Part shown: piece after piece, positions 32,558 through 41,136 of the stretch | How the letters are laid out: each line of letters opens with the position of its first letter | Position numbering within the stretch: the first letter of the stretch is position 1 | Assembly (NCBI GenBank): GCA_004295045.1 | Contig: SHND01000071.1 | Span: 124,001-188,000, forward strand | Length of the DNA: 64,000 nt | Source: Chloroflexota bacterium | GTDB lineage: Bacteria > Chloroflexota > Anaerolineae > UBA4142 > SHND01 | Direction of reading: 5' to 3' | The notes under the pieces: generated by a model | Databases searched by the model: none | Seen by the model: only the letters and a program-made list of their open reading frames with translations | Told to the model about the DNA's origin: nothing | Position numbers and translations under genes: made by a program

Positions 32558-34055
32558 CGGCGATGATGCCGTTCACATTTTCGAGGCGTTGATTTTCCGC
32601 CGTGCGCGTCGCGCTTTTGCGCGCCATCGCACCATTGTATTCTTGCGAATCGCCGCTGAACGTCCAGTCGGAGAGCTGCATTGGTATTTTTGGGTCGTCC
32701 GCCGCGATCCATTGCCCATTATACAAACGCGCAAAATGCACATGACTCGTCTCGGCTGCACCGCCCTGACAGGAAGGATGACCAATGTGATCGTTTGTCT
32801 TTACCTTTTGCCCCACGTTCACGCGTTCCTCGTCGTAAATGTGCATATACAACAATGCCCAGCCCGTGCCTTGAAAACCATCGCCGTCCAAATCTTGAAC
32901 GACGCGCCCATTTTCCGCCGAGGTGATGACGCCCGATGTCGCCGCGACCACCCAATACTGTGAGGGCCAACACGAACCCGCCTGATCCGCCGGCGCCAAG
33001 TCCACTGCCGCCCACGGACTGCCATCCACCCAACCCGCATGCGGTCCGCCGGTAAAGTACCACAATTTTCCATCTTCGAGCGGCAAACGCAAAGTCGGCT
33101 GCTTTAAATCTTTTGGCAGCAGTGGTTTCACTTGATACTGGAACGGGTCGCCAAATAATTTTTCGTACGTCGCGCGAAAGCCATCGGACGCGACGCGTTT
33201 TTGCCATTCATCCCACGTCGTGCTTTTTGCCAGAACATTTTGGATCGCCGCCGTGCCGGGATTTATTTCCCACGCCAGCCGCGCGCGCTCGCCATCTGCA
33301 AATTCTACAAGCCCCTGCTTGCCCGACAATTTTCCGTAATATCCCGCGTTGAGTTGATTCGCCGCCCACGCCGCTTGCCGATATAAATTTTCGCGCGCGC
33401 CATCTTGCAAACCAAAGGGAAACGCGATTTGTGTGCCGCTCAACGCGGATGAGGTCACCCAGCCGCCTTCCATTTCCAACAACGCGAGGAGTACGCGCGG
33501 TCCCACGCTGAACCGTTCGGCAACGAGTTGCAGAATGTCCGCGCCCGAACGCTGTTCGCGGTCCACCGTTTCCACGTACGACGCAAGATAGCTGTTTGGA
33601 TATTTTTCGACGAACGCTTTGATGTCAAAATTTTTGTACGCAGGTCCGTACACCACTTCACTGTCGGGAACGATTTTTTCAGACGGTCCGACGCGCTCAA
33701 CAAAGGTCGGAATCTTTAGCGTTTGCCCGACCTGAAGCGAATTCGGATTCGTCAAATTGTTTGCCTTCATCAATTCTTCCAACGAAATGTTATAGCGCGC
33801 GCTGATCGCGCCGAGCGTGTCGCCGTTGCGAACTTTGTATTCGGTAAAAACCGGTCCGGGCGTTGGGGAGGGCGCGAGCGTCTCGGTTGGTTCGGGTGTC
33901 GCTGTCGGCGTTGCAGGATCGCCAAAGGGCAAAGACAGGAGGGGACGCGGCGTCGCCGTCGGACGCGCGCCGGGCAGCGCGGTGGGCGCCGGTTGATTCG
34001 CGCACGCCGCAAGAAAAATTGAGCAAAGGATCAAGCACAAAAGGGATCGCATCAT
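32538..34055 (-). CDS. LysM lipoprotein with M23-like C-terminal domain
   Basis: The 505-residue product has a lipoprotein signal (IFLAAC, Cys18), a TPT-rich linker and a LysM domain (about residues 70-118, YKVRNGDTLGAISARYNISL). A middle domain (about 140-310) precedes a C-terminal lysostaphin-like fold (about 330-480) with TGGPHAGWVDGSPWAAVDLA and SHVHFARLYNG. The first M23 metal ligands (HxxxD) are altered to HAGWVDGSPWAAVD, so activity is uncertain. It should bind peptidoglycan at the outer face. Its end overlaps the next gene through a G8 tract. Confidence 0.83.
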   Translation of the reverse strand: MMRSLLCLILCSIFLAACANQPAPTALPGARPTATPRPLLSLPFGDPATPTATPEPTETLAPSPTPGPVFTEYKVRNGDTLGAISARYNISLEELMKANNLTNPNSLQVGQTLKIPTFVERVGPSEKIVPDSEVVYGPAYKNFDIKAFVEKYPNSYLASYVETVDREQRSGADILQLVAERFSVGPRVLLALLEMEGGWVTSSALSGTQIAFPFGLQDGARENLYRQAAWAANQLNAGYYGKLSGKQGLVEFADGERARLAWEINPGTAAIQNVLAKSTTWDEWQKRVASDGFRATYEKLFGDPFQYQVKPLLPKDLKQPTLRLPLEDGKLWYFTGGPHAGWVDGSPWAAVDLAPADQAGSCWPSQYWVVAATSGVITSAENGRVVQDLDGDGFQGTGWALLYMHIYDEERVNVGQKVKTNDHIGHPSCQGGAAETSHVHFARLYNGQWIAADDPKIPMQLSDWTFSGDSQEYNGAMARKSATRTAENQRLENVNGIIADGGGGE

Positions 34056-34116
34056 TAACGGTATCGCATTGTATCAATTTGAGTTCGTGTGACAAGTGGT
34101 GTATTGTTTGTCCGGT

Positions 34117-34890
34117 ATGTCATACACGTTACGTTTTTGTTCTTGGAATATCCAGGTCGGCATGAAACGCGCGCAGCTCATGGAAATTGTGCGCGCCTAC
34201 GCCGATTTTCAAAAGCTCGATTTGGTCGCGCTTCAAGAAACTTCGGCGCTGGGCACGCGCCCCGATGCTGCCAGCATTGCCGAGATTTTAGGCGCGACCT
34301 TTACTTCGTACCAAAATGTCTATCATCATCACGGCGCGCGTCCGCAGGGCAATGGCTTGGTGTGGAATACGCGGCGCATCCAGATGCACGCGGTCGAACA
34401 GCATCTTTTGCCGCGCGTGCAGCAAACGAAAATCTCGCGGCTCGAACGCGCCGCGCTCCGTCCGCTCAATCGTCAAAACCGAATGAATGTTGTCGCGGAG
34501 GGCGCGTTTGATGGATTGTCACTGCGTGTTTGTTCGGCGCATCTCGATGTGTTGGGCTTGCGCTTCAAACGCCAACAGTTTCACGCCGTCTTGGAAGAAT
34601 TGCGCCGTCGTCCCGCCGTAGAGTTGATGATTCTCGCGGGCGATTTCAACACCTTTCGCATTGGCGGCAGACCGAATTGGAATGGACTCAAACGCGAAGC
34701 CGCCGAATTGGGACTGCGCGCGATCTCGGATGAAATTGCATGGACGCAAGCGGTGCGCTCTCTGCGCTTTCGTCAAAAGTTGGACGAAATTTTTGTCGCG
34801 AGCAGTCATCCCTTTCGGTCGCGCGTCTGGACGCTGGACGTGAACGGGTCTGACCATCTGCCGGTCTTTGCCGAAATCGTGATTGCATAG
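34117..34890 (+). CDS. Endonuclease/exonuclease/phosphatase (EEP) family protein
   Basis: The 257-residue protein has the EEP signatures FCSWNIQVG, DLVALQETS (Glu metal ligand), LAGDFNTFR (Asp-Asn) and VNGSDHLPVFAEI (terminal Asp-His). The family includes DNases, AP endonucleases and phosphodiesterases; the substrate is unknown. No signal peptide is present. I chose ATG 34117 over 34096 because the fold starts at once. It is divergent from the M23-like lipoprotein gene. Confidence 0.85.
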   Translation: MSYTLRFCSWNIQVGMKRAQLMEIVRAYADFQKLDLVALQETSALGTRPDAASIAEILGATFTSYQNVYHHHGARPQGNGLVWNTRRIQMHAVEQHLLPRVQQTKISRLERAALRPLNRQNRMNVVAEGAFDGLSLRVCSAHLDVLGLRFKRQQFHAVLEELRRRPAVELMILAGDFNTFRIGGRPNWNGLKREAAELGLRAISDEIAWTQAVRSLRFRQKLDEIFVASSHPFRSRVWTLDVNGSDHLPVFAEIVIA

Positions 34891-34894
34891 CGTG

Positions 34895-34915
34895 CGACAA
34901 ATTTGAAATTTGTCG
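34895..34915. repeat. Palindrome CGACAAATTTGAAATTTGTCG
   Basis: The 21-base near-perfect palindrome shares the AAATTTGAAATTTG core with 16701-16719 and again lies just past a stop codon, between convergent genes. A weak terminator role is possible, but a flanking T tract is missing. Confidence 0.55.
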
Positions 34916-34919
34916 TAAC

Positions 34920-36080
34920 CTACTCAATCACAATGATCGCGCCTTCGCTCACGCCGCTTTGAATTTCTGTTTCGTTTCCGTCCGAGACGCCCGTTTGCAC
35001 AACCACGTTGCGCGTATTATTCCCCTCTTTCACCACCACGATTTTCTGCGTCCCCGCATTTTTAATCGCGCGCGCGGGCACGCGCAGCACATTTTTCTTT
35101 TCAATGGTTGCAATGTTCAGCGTCGCGCCCATGCCGGGGCGGAGTTCGAGTTCAGTGGGTTCCAGCGTGATGATCGCGTGATACACCGTCGCGCCGCGAT
35201 CATTCGACGCGGCGGGAAAGAGCCGCGTAACTTGTCCTTGTGCCGTCTCGCCCGGAAACGCGTCGAAACGCAGCTCCACCGTCTGCCCTTCCCTCACTTC
35301 GGCAATGTCAATTTCGTCAATGTCCGCCAACAGTTCCAAATTTCCAACGTCTGCCAGTGTGACGATAGGATTAAAGCCGCCCATCAGTTCGCCCGGTCTT
35401 GTTTTTACTTCAATCACGGTGCCATCGAACGGCGCTTTGATCTGCGTTTCCTCCAACGCCTCGCGCGCATTCTGTAAATCCAATTTTGCATTTTCTATCG
35501 CGCGCTGCAGCCGGTCTAAATCGGTTTGAGAGGTGCCGCGCGTTTGCCGTTCAAAATTCGCGCGCGCGATCTCATAATCGCTTTGCGCGAGTTCTTTGCC
35601 GATGCGATTGTCGTCGCTCGCTTCTTTTTTGTAACGATCCTCCGCCGCCGCGAGCGCAAGCGCCGCTTTTTTCAAGCTCTGCTGCGCGATTTCCAATTCG
35701 GCAGCGGGCGGCGGCTGCTGCGCTTGCGCGAGTTCATCTTGACGCGCGTCGAGATTCATTTGCGCTTGCTGGACGCGTCGTTCCGCTTCGGTGCGATCCA
35801 ATTCCGCGAGTACGTCGCCCGCTTTTACGTCGTCGCCTTCTTTTACATTGACAAGTTTTACCAAGCCCGAAAAGGGAAATGCGAGTTGCACACTATTTTT
35901 CGCGCGTACGCGCGCGTTCGCGTTCACCGTCGCTTTGATGTCGCCGCGCGAGACGACGGCGGTTTGCTGCGCGCGCGCGTTCGGCTGATTGAAATAAAAA
36001 TACGCGCCGATGGCGACGAGTGCAACAAGAACTATGAGCCCAATCCACAAGAGAGGGCGGCGAAAAAGTTGTCGAATCAT
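34920..36080 (-). CDS. HlyD/RND-type periplasmic adaptor protein
   Basis: The 386-residue protein has one N-terminal membrane anchor (residues 10-28), a biotinyl-lipoyl-like half (LAFPFSGLVKLVNVKEGDDV), a long coiled coil (about 90-205, rich in AQQ/ALAAAE), the second lipoyl half (IKAPFDGTVIEVKTRPGEL) and a beta-barrel. Adaptors link inner-membrane transporters to export, but no ABC or RND transporter gene is adjacent. The start overlaps the stop of the upstream chimeric gene (ATGA). Its first 130 bases are closely repeated at the start of that gene. Confidence 0.87.
   Translation of the reverse strand: MIRQLFRRPLLWIGLIVLVALVAIGAYFYFNQPNARAQQTAVVSRGDIKATVNANARVRAKNSVQLAFPFSGLVKLVNVKEGDDVKAGDVLAELDRTEAERRVQQAQMNLDARQDELAQAQQPPPAAELEIAQQSLKKAALALAAAEDRYKKEASDDNRIGKELAQSDYEIARANFERQTRGTSQTDLDRLQRAIENAKLDLQNAREALEETQIKAPFDGTVIEVKTRPGELMGGFNPIVTLADVGNLELLADIDEIDIAEVREGQTVELRFDAFPGETAQGQVTRLFPAASNDRGATVYHAIITLEPTELELRPGMGATLNIATIEKKNVLRVPARAIKNAGTQKIVVVKEGNNTRNVVVQTGVSDGNETEIQSGVSEGAIIVIE
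35941..36072. repeat. Copy A of a 130-bp direct repeat (adaptor gene 5' end)
   Basis: The segment matches 36452-36590 closely. The best part, GGCGGTTTGCTGCGCGCGCG followed by TTCGG(C/T)TGATTGAAATA and AAAATACGCGCCG, differs at one base. It encodes the membrane anchor and the first residues of the periplasmic part of both proteins. Confidence 0.8.
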
Positions 36081-36601
36081 TTTTGTTGTGTGAATTTTAC
36101 ATTGGCTTGCAGCGACACGCTCGGCAGTGCAGCCCAGGCGGCATCGTACAACGTCAATTGCAAATTGTACGATGCGGCGGGGTCGGGGACGCGCAGAGAA
36201 AATGGTATGCGTTGCTGTCCAGCCTCAAGCGTGATAGGCGTAAACGAAGTTCCGACGACCTTGTCATTCGCATCGCGAATTTCCGCCGCGAGCGCGAAAT
36301 TGCCCGCGCGTTTCACCTCGACGCCGATGCTTGATGCTGCCGTTTGATTGGGCGCGCTTGCTTCCTGTTCGATTGTGAGCGGCAGACCATCTTGAAACGC
36401 AATCGTATTGGCAGGTACAAAATACAAAAATTCGGTTTCGCGTTCGAATCCGTCGCCGCGCGCGACGATGGCGGTTTGCTGCGCGCGCGCGTTCGGTTGA
36501 TTGAAATAAAAATACGCGCCGCCCGCGAAGAGTGCGAGGACGATAACGAGTCCAATCCAAAATAACGGACGACGGAGAAAAGAGAGGCGAGAATTTTTCA
36601 T
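36077..36601 (-). CDS. Chimeric membrane-anchored protein (adaptor N-terminus plus beta-sandwich)
   Basis: Residues 1-50 of the 174-residue product (RRPLFWIGLVIVLALFAG, FYFNQPNARAQQTAIVARGD) nearly copy the start of the downstream HlyD-type adaptor. Residues 90-174 resemble the C-terminal beta-sandwich of the upstream propeller-lipase: GNFALAAEIRDANDKVVGTS here against GKYAVSAEIFSASTNNVVAR there. The gene therefore looks like a fusion of pieces of its two neighbours. It starts two bases after the lipase stop and overlaps the adaptor start, so all three are probably one transcript. A single-pass periplasmic protein is predicted; function is unknown. Confidence 0.75.
   Translation of the reverse strand: MKNSRLSFLRRPLFWIGLVIVLALFAGGAYFYFNQPNARAQQTAIVARGDGFERETEFLYFVPANTIAFQDGLPLTIEQEASAPNQTAASSIGVEVKRAGNFALAAEIRDANDKVVGTSFTPITLEAGQQRIPFSLRVPDPAASYNLQLTLYDAAWAALPSVSLQANVKFTQQK
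36452..36590. repeat. Copy B of a 130-bp direct repeat (chimeric gene 5' end)
   Basis: This is the second copy of the sequence at 35941-36072, about 510 bases away in the same orientation. It diverges most in the anchor-helix codons and least in the FYFNQPNARAQQT codons. Confidence 0.8.
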
Positions 36602-36603
36602 AG

Positions 36604-39252
36604 TCAGCGTGTAAAGGTTGCAGCGAGCGCGGCATTATCCAATTCAAACGCAGCCCAATCCAGACTGTACAAACGCAAACCGACCGTATATTCTCCGCGT
36701 GGAATTTGGCGCGCGTCCACAGGAATTGGCACGTGGTGAACGCCTACATCCAAATCCACTGGCACAAACGAGCGCGCAACCACATTGTTGGTGCTGGCAG
36801 AAAAAATTTCCGCGCTCACCGCATATTTTCCCGCGCGTTTTGTCTGCGTCCCCGCATCAATCATGATTTGTTCGCCGTCCGCATTTATTTTGACGGTTGC
36901 ATTCCGCTCCAATTTCGCATCAACCGCATTGACGGCAATGGCAGCTTCTTGTCCGCGCACAAAGTTTTGTCCTTCTGCTTGAACAAAGACAAGATACCAG
37001 CCCGCGCGCGGCGGAATGAAATCATTTCCATACAGTCCATCGTTCGCCGCGCCGTCATTGTGCTTGCCATCATCGAATAGTTCGATTTCTGATATGGTGA
37101 ATGCCTCACCGAAATTCGCGGCGGGCTGCGCGATATGCGCCGTCATTTTAACATCGCGCAGTGCCTCTACGTTTGGAGGGCTTGCCATATTCACGCGGGC
37201 AAAAATGGGATATGGTTTGCCCGGTTCTTTATAATAGGGATAGGGGAATGCCTCCACATGCAGCGGCGCATCCAATTCGACGTACGTCGAAACGTCAATC
37301 GGTTTCGTTCCCGCGTCCGTTCGGTTCAAAATCATTTTCCATTCACCGACGGGCGCGTTTTTTACAACGTAACCGCTGAAACTCGCAATGTCGGTTGACA
37401 ACGACAACACGCCATCCTCATCGCGCGGCAAATCATTCGGTTCGTATTTTTTTCCGTCGGGCGCAATGAGTGAAAAATCAATTTTACCATTCGGATAATA
37501 CGCGATGAATCGCGCGGATTTGTTTTCGTCAAGCAACACCGTGCGCGTCACCGTCTCGCCCGCACGAATTTTTTCTGTGACGACAGGCGTATGATTCGAG
37601 GTGGGCGGTTCACCCTCACCCCCTGCCCCTCTCCCATCGGGCGAGGGGAGAATTTCTGAACCAATGGGCGCGTTGTCGTTATTGCGTAACGCGTTTCGTA
37701 AATAGCGTTCCCACGTTTCGCGTGGATACAAATAACTTGTGAGATCGAACGGCACGGCTTCGGGACCCCAATCGTGCAAATCCGCGTTGACGTGTTTGTG
37801 AACATTCCGCGCATTCAAAGAGAGCGCGCTGTCAACGGAAATGAGCGCATCACTCGCGGGCATGTCGTCGAGAAAATCTAAACCCGCTTGCTGGCGCGCA
37901 TCGCCAATCAATAAATCATACATCACGTTCGGATTCGGCGCGCGCGTTTGATTCACAATCTGCTGCGCGTATTCAGGCGAGAGTTCGAGCGCGGAGGGTT
38001 CATCGGGTTTTTGCAAGATCTGTTGAAACAAAATCGGTTTCCAAATTTCGACGCCCGCTTGCGGCGTCCCCAAAATAATCGCGCGGTTCACATCATTCGC
38101 GTAGAGCGACGATTCCAAATACGCGCGCGTATTCATCCCGCCCATCGAAAAACCGATGAGATTCACCTTGTCCGCGCCCGTCTCTTTTTTCACGCGCGCA
38201 ATCTCATCTCGAATTATCGCCGCGTTTTGAAACAATGTATTTTTGGGCGAGACGCCGCGCGCGTAATACATCGGAATGCCATCGCGGTCGGCGTAACTTT
38301 TTAGAAAACGAAATTCGCTCGTTGCGAGCGTGTCATCGCCCGCGACGGTCCAGCCGTGAACTAGCACAACTGGAATCGGGGTTGGCGGATTCGGCGCGTT
38401 GCCTTGATGAACCATAAAAATTCCGCGCGGTGTACTGAGCCAATAACGTGCTTGGTAATCTTTGCCGAACGCGGTGATTTGTCCCTCTTGTAAATTTGCC
38501 GCGTTCGATGCGTTTGAAATTTCGTCCGCGCTATCATTCGCAACCCAATCATCGTTTTGCAAAACAAAGCGTTCGCCGTGAGTGGTCGTTAAATACCATT
38601 CGCCATCGAACGCGTCAATGCGCTGCACGTTGCCATCACCGACGTTTTTGTCTTGAATCCAATTTGCGCCATCGAAACGAAAAACGCCGTTCGCTGTGCC
38701 TACCCACGGCGCGCTGTCAAAATCCAACGCGATGGTTGTAACCTCGCGTTCGGGAAATTCGAATTGCGTCCATTCGTTTTGCGCGACATCATAACGCGCA
38801 ATCCCGTTGTCGAGTGTGCCGACCCAAACGCGATTTTCGGGATCAATTGCCAGCGCGGTAATAAAGTTACTTGGAATTTCGGAATTCTCGATATCGTATG
38901 TCGTGAGCGTTTTTGAAACGGGGTCGAGAACCGAAACGCCGCCGCTTTGTGTGCCGAACCAGATTTTTCCATCGGGCGCGATGGCGATGGCGGTAATCCA
39001 ACTGTCGCCCAAACCGTGCGCGCGCGTATAACTGACCCAACTCGCGTCGGAAATGTGCGTCGCGCCTTCCGTCGTGCCAACCCACGCGCTGCCGTTCGGC
39101 TCGAACGCGATGGCGGTGATGTAATCGCCCGCGAGTCCGTCACGCGTGGTGAAAATCTTGTATCGAGTTGCTTGCGCGGCGGAAGGAGAAGTGGTCGAGA
39201 GAAACGCGGCGAGCAAGAGGAATAGAACAAAAGCGAAACGTTGAGCAAACAT
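36604..39252 (-). CDS. Exported beta-propeller / lipase-type alpha-beta hydrolase
   Basis: The 882-residue protein has a signal peptide (about 1-27). A regulator-type beta-propeller of about 250 residues follows, with repeated TAIAFEPNGSAWVGTTEG, TAIAIAPDGKIWFGTQSGG and TALAIDPENRVWVGTLDNG. An alpha/beta hydrolase (about 290-530) has PVVLVHGWTVAG and the nucleophile elbow LIGFSMGGMNTRAY, as in PGAP1-like lipases. The C-terminus holds beta-sandwich domains. Residues 533-547 (LPSPDGRGAGGEGEPP) are encoded by an inserted palindromic DNA repeat at a domain border. It probably acts outside the cytoplasmic membrane on lipids or esters. Confidence 0.82.
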   Translation of the reverse strand: MFAQRFAFVLFLLLAAFLSTTSPSAAQATRYKIFTTRDGLAGDYITAIAFEPNGSAWVGTTEGATHISDASWVSYTRAHGLGDSWITAIAIAPDGKIWFGTQSGGVSVLDPVSKTLTTYDIENSEIPSNFITALAIDPENRVWVGTLDNGIARYDVAQNEWTQFEFPEREVTTIALDFDSAPWVGTANGVFRFDGANWIQDKNVGDGNVQRIDAFDGEWYLTTTHGERFVLQNDDWVANDSADEISNASNAANLQEGQITAFGKDYQARYWLSTPRGIFMVHQGNAPNPPTPIPVVLVHGWTVAGDDTLATSEFRFLKSYADRDGIPMYYARGVSPKNTLFQNAAIIRDEIARVKKETGADKVNLIGFSMGGMNTRAYLESSLYANDVNRAIILGTPQAGVEIWKPILFQQILQKPDEPSALELSPEYAQQIVNQTRAPNPNVMYDLLIGDARQQAGLDFLDDMPASDALISVDSALSLNARNVHKHVNADLHDWGPEAVPFDLTSYLYPRETWERYLRNALRNNDNAPIGSEILPSPDGRGAGGEGEPPTSNHTPVVTEKIRAGETVTRTVLLDENKSARFIAYYPNGKIDFSLIAPDGKKYEPNDLPRDEDGVLSLSTDIASFSGYVVKNAPVGEWKMILNRTDAGTKPIDVSTYVELDAPLHVEAFPYPYYKEPGKPYPIFARVNMASPPNVEALRDVKMTAHIAQPAANFGEAFTISEIELFDDGKHNDGAANDGLYGNDFIPPRAGWYLVFVQAEGQNFVRGQEAAIAVNAVDAKLERNATVKINADGEQIMIDAGTQTKRAGKYAVSAEIFSASTNNVVARSFVPVDLDVGVHHVPIPVDARQIPRGEYTVGLRLYSLDWAAFELDNAALAATFTR
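37611..37652. repeat. GGGAGAGGGG-type palindromic element inside the lipase gene
   Basis: CACCCTCACCCCCTGCCCCT followed by CTCCCATCGGGCGAGGGGAG forms an imperfect palindrome kept in frame. It shares the CCCCTCTCCC...GAGGGGAG core with elements at 51005-51050 and 51281-51324. Confidence 0.75.
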
Positions 39253-39335
39253 CCGTCAATTTGGGAAAATCATTTGAGTAAAGCGCAAGGAGTGTAGCAC
39301 ACTCAAAAGGCGCGCACGTTAAAACAAGTTTAGAA

Positions 39336-40121
39336 TTACGGTTTGAGCGCGCGGGTCGCCAAATACGTTGGCATGTATTCGCTCAACGCGACGTCGCGAT
39401 GAAAATCTTCGTACAGCGCGACGATGTGAAAACCCGCGTCCATTTGCCCGCCAAGTTGGTCGGTGAGCGAATGACTGTATTCGAGCGGAACGCCTTCGGC
39501 AATCAATTTTTCCAATTCCTCTTTTGGCAAATGTTCAACATCCGAGTACGGCAATTTGTATTTCACCGTCAGCGGTTCTTTGCCGTCCAACGCGTCGTAC
39601 GAAAACAAGTACATCGCGGGATTCATAAAACCGGCGAGCAAAATTCCGCCGTGACGCAGCACGCGAAACGCTTCTTGATAAATGGGGCGCACTTGCGGAA
39701 TGAACAAATTGGAAACGGGATGAAATACGAGGTCGAACGATTCATCGGCGAGCATGGACAAATCGCGCGCATCGCCCTCGATAGTGATGATTTCTAAACC
39801 TTCGCGTTCCGCGACAAGGCGGTCTTGCGCGAGTTGGCGCGGCGAATTGTCCAATACAGTAACGCGCGCGCCTGCCGCCGCAAAGGTTGGCGCTTGCTGT
39901 CCGCCGCCCGATGCGAGACACAAAATATCCAATCCGCGAATGTCAGATTGTTCGCGCACTACAAACCATTCACGCGGCACAATTTTCTGTTCGGTGAGCA
40001 AAACGCCCCACTCGCCGCGCCGCGCGTTGGCAATCACCTCCGGCGAAACGGGCTGCGTCCAGACGTTCCCGCCTTGCACTTGCTTGTCCCACGCGTCGCG
40101 GTTGTAGTCTCGAATGTCCAA
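39336..40121 (-). CDS. SAM-dependent methyltransferase
   Basis: The 261-residue protein is a class I methyltransferase: motif I ILCLASGGGQQAPTFAAAG, acidic VTVLDNSPRQL, DARDLSMLADESFDLVF and HGGILLAGF. The conserved opening YNRDAWDKQV marks a subfamily of unknown substrate. The start is TTG at 40121 with GGAG eight bases upstream. Both lie inside a degenerate GAGATTCGAGATTGGACATT repeat, so the repeat supplies the translation signals. It is the last gene of the minus-strand series that begins at trpE. Confidence 0.83.
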   Translation of the reverse strand: MDIRDYNRDAWDKQVQGGNVWTQPVSPEVIANARRGEWGVLLTEQKIVPREWFVVREQSDIRGLDILCLASGGGQQAPTFAAAGARVTVLDNSPRQLAQDRLVAEREGLEIITIEGDARDLSMLADESFDLVFHPVSNLFIPQVRPIYQEAFRVLRHGGILLAGFMNPAMYLFSYDALDGKEPLTVKYKLPYSDVEHLPKEELEKLIAEGVPLEYSHSLTDQLGGQMDAGFHIVALYEDFHRDVALSEYMPTYLATRALKP

Positions 40122-40139
40122 TCTCGAATCTCCAGTCTC
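40111..40139. repeat. Degenerate repeat carrying the methyltransferase start
   Basis: On the minus strand three or four degenerate units read GAGACTGGAGATTCGAGATT then GGACATTCGAGAC. The 8-bp unit is roughly GAGATTSG. It contains the GGAG and TTG used by the methyltransferase gene. Confidence 0.5.
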
Positions 40140-40142
40140 TTT

Positions 40143-40979
40143 TTACTCATCAAACAAAAACACCGGTTCTTGATAATAGCGCACGTTGCGATTTTTGATT
40201 TTTTCTTGGAGCCACGCGTCGAGCCACGTATTTTTTTCCGCTAACGATTTCTGTTGTTCCAAAATATCCAGCGGCAAATTCACGCGCAGCGCGCGTCCGG
40301 GGATGATATGACGCGTGATGCCCATCGGCACGCGCGCGCCGCTCAATGCGAGTTGAATAATTTCGTCGGGCTTGTACTTGGGAAAGACCATCACCGCTGC
40401 GAGCCGTTTCGGGTCGGCGACGAGTTGTTCGAGATTCGTCGAGGAGACGCGATACAATTCCACTTTGGCTTCGTACGAACGCACCACCTCATTCAGCGCT
40501 TTCGCTTGTTCGGCAAGATTGTCGCTGCAGCGCAAGCCGACGGAACGTCCATCGGTGAATTTGAGGTACGCGAGAATCTTGCGCTCCTCCAATTCGCGCT
40601 GGGCTTGCGCCTCATCCATCTCAACCATCGAAACACAACTCACCTCATCGAGTTCGCGGCGCAATCCGCTCGGCGTAATGTCCAGCAAAAGGTGATGCCA
40701 TGAATCCAATTTCACTTGCGGCGAATGATAATCTACGATCTGAACAAGAATGTCGGGAATGTTCAACGCGCGTAACGCGCTCGTGCGCGACGCGCCATCG
40801 AGCACAATGTAACGCGGCGCGCCATTGTCATTCACCTGCGCCACCATCGGCGGATTTTTCAAGACGCGTTCGTCGCGCAAACGCTGGGTCAATTTATCCA
40901 CGCGCTTGTATTCGATTTCTTCGTGCAATAAAACGTTTTGTAAGGCAACAATTTCGAGGACGAGTTCGGATGCTTCCAT
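40143..40979 (-). CDS. ParB/Srx-fold protein, possibly serine-kinase-like
   Basis: The 278-residue protein has an N-terminal ParB-like fold (residues 10-100) with VLLHEEIEYKRVDKLTQRL and VLDGASRTSALRAL, the last matching the nucleotide-binding DGxxR motif. A C-terminal domain with GARVPMGITRHIIPGRALRV follows. The same fold and size occur in free L-serine kinases (SerK/SbnI), which would fit a location next to tryptophan genes because serine is the TrpB substrate. That link is inference; a DNA-binding role is possible. I start at ATG 40979; the open frame to 41075 is repeat DNA. Confidence 0.6.
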   Translation of the reverse strand: MEASELVLEIVALQNVLLHEEIEYKRVDKLTQRLRDERVLKNPPMVAQVNDNGAPRYIVLDGASRTSALRALNIPDILVQIVDYHSPQVKLDSWHHLLLDITPSGLRRELDEVSCVSMVEMDEAQAQRELEERKILAYLKFTDGRSVGLRCSDNLAEQAKALNEVVRSYEAKVELYRVSSTNLEQLVADPKRLAAVMVFPKYKPDEIIQLALSGARVPMGITRHIIPGRALRVNLPLDILEQQKSLAEKNTWLDAWLQEKIKNRNVRYYQEPVFLFDE

Positions 40980-40992
40980 GAAATTCAGTATA

Positions 40993-41130
40993 AGGGGAAA
41001 CAAGAAAACAAGAAAACAGGGAAATAAGAAATCGGGTAAGCAAGGAAACAAGGAAACAAGAAAACAGGTAGACAAGTTTCCTCTATCTACCTGCCTACCT
41101 GTTTCCCTGACTACCTGTCTACCTGTCCAC
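40993..41130. repeat. Large degenerate repeat hairpin (GGAAACA / ACCTGTTTCC units)
   Basis: The left arm is a purine-rich array (GGGGAAACAAGAAAACAAGA, then AAACAGGG and AAGGAAACAAGGAAACAAG). The right arm is its pyrimidine-rich inverse (CTACCTGCCTACCTGTTTCC, CTGACTACCTGTCTACCTG). It is about 140 bases long, with the same unit as 49665-49783. It fills the gap between the alkyltransferase-like and ParB-fold genes. Confidence 0.75.
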
Positions 41131-41136
41131 CCGCAC

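Noticed and set aside
40980..41075. Hydrophobic N-terminal extension of the ParB-fold protein
   Set aside because: The signal-peptide-like stretch (FLVSLFPCLPDFLFP) is only the translation of the GGAAACAAG repeat.
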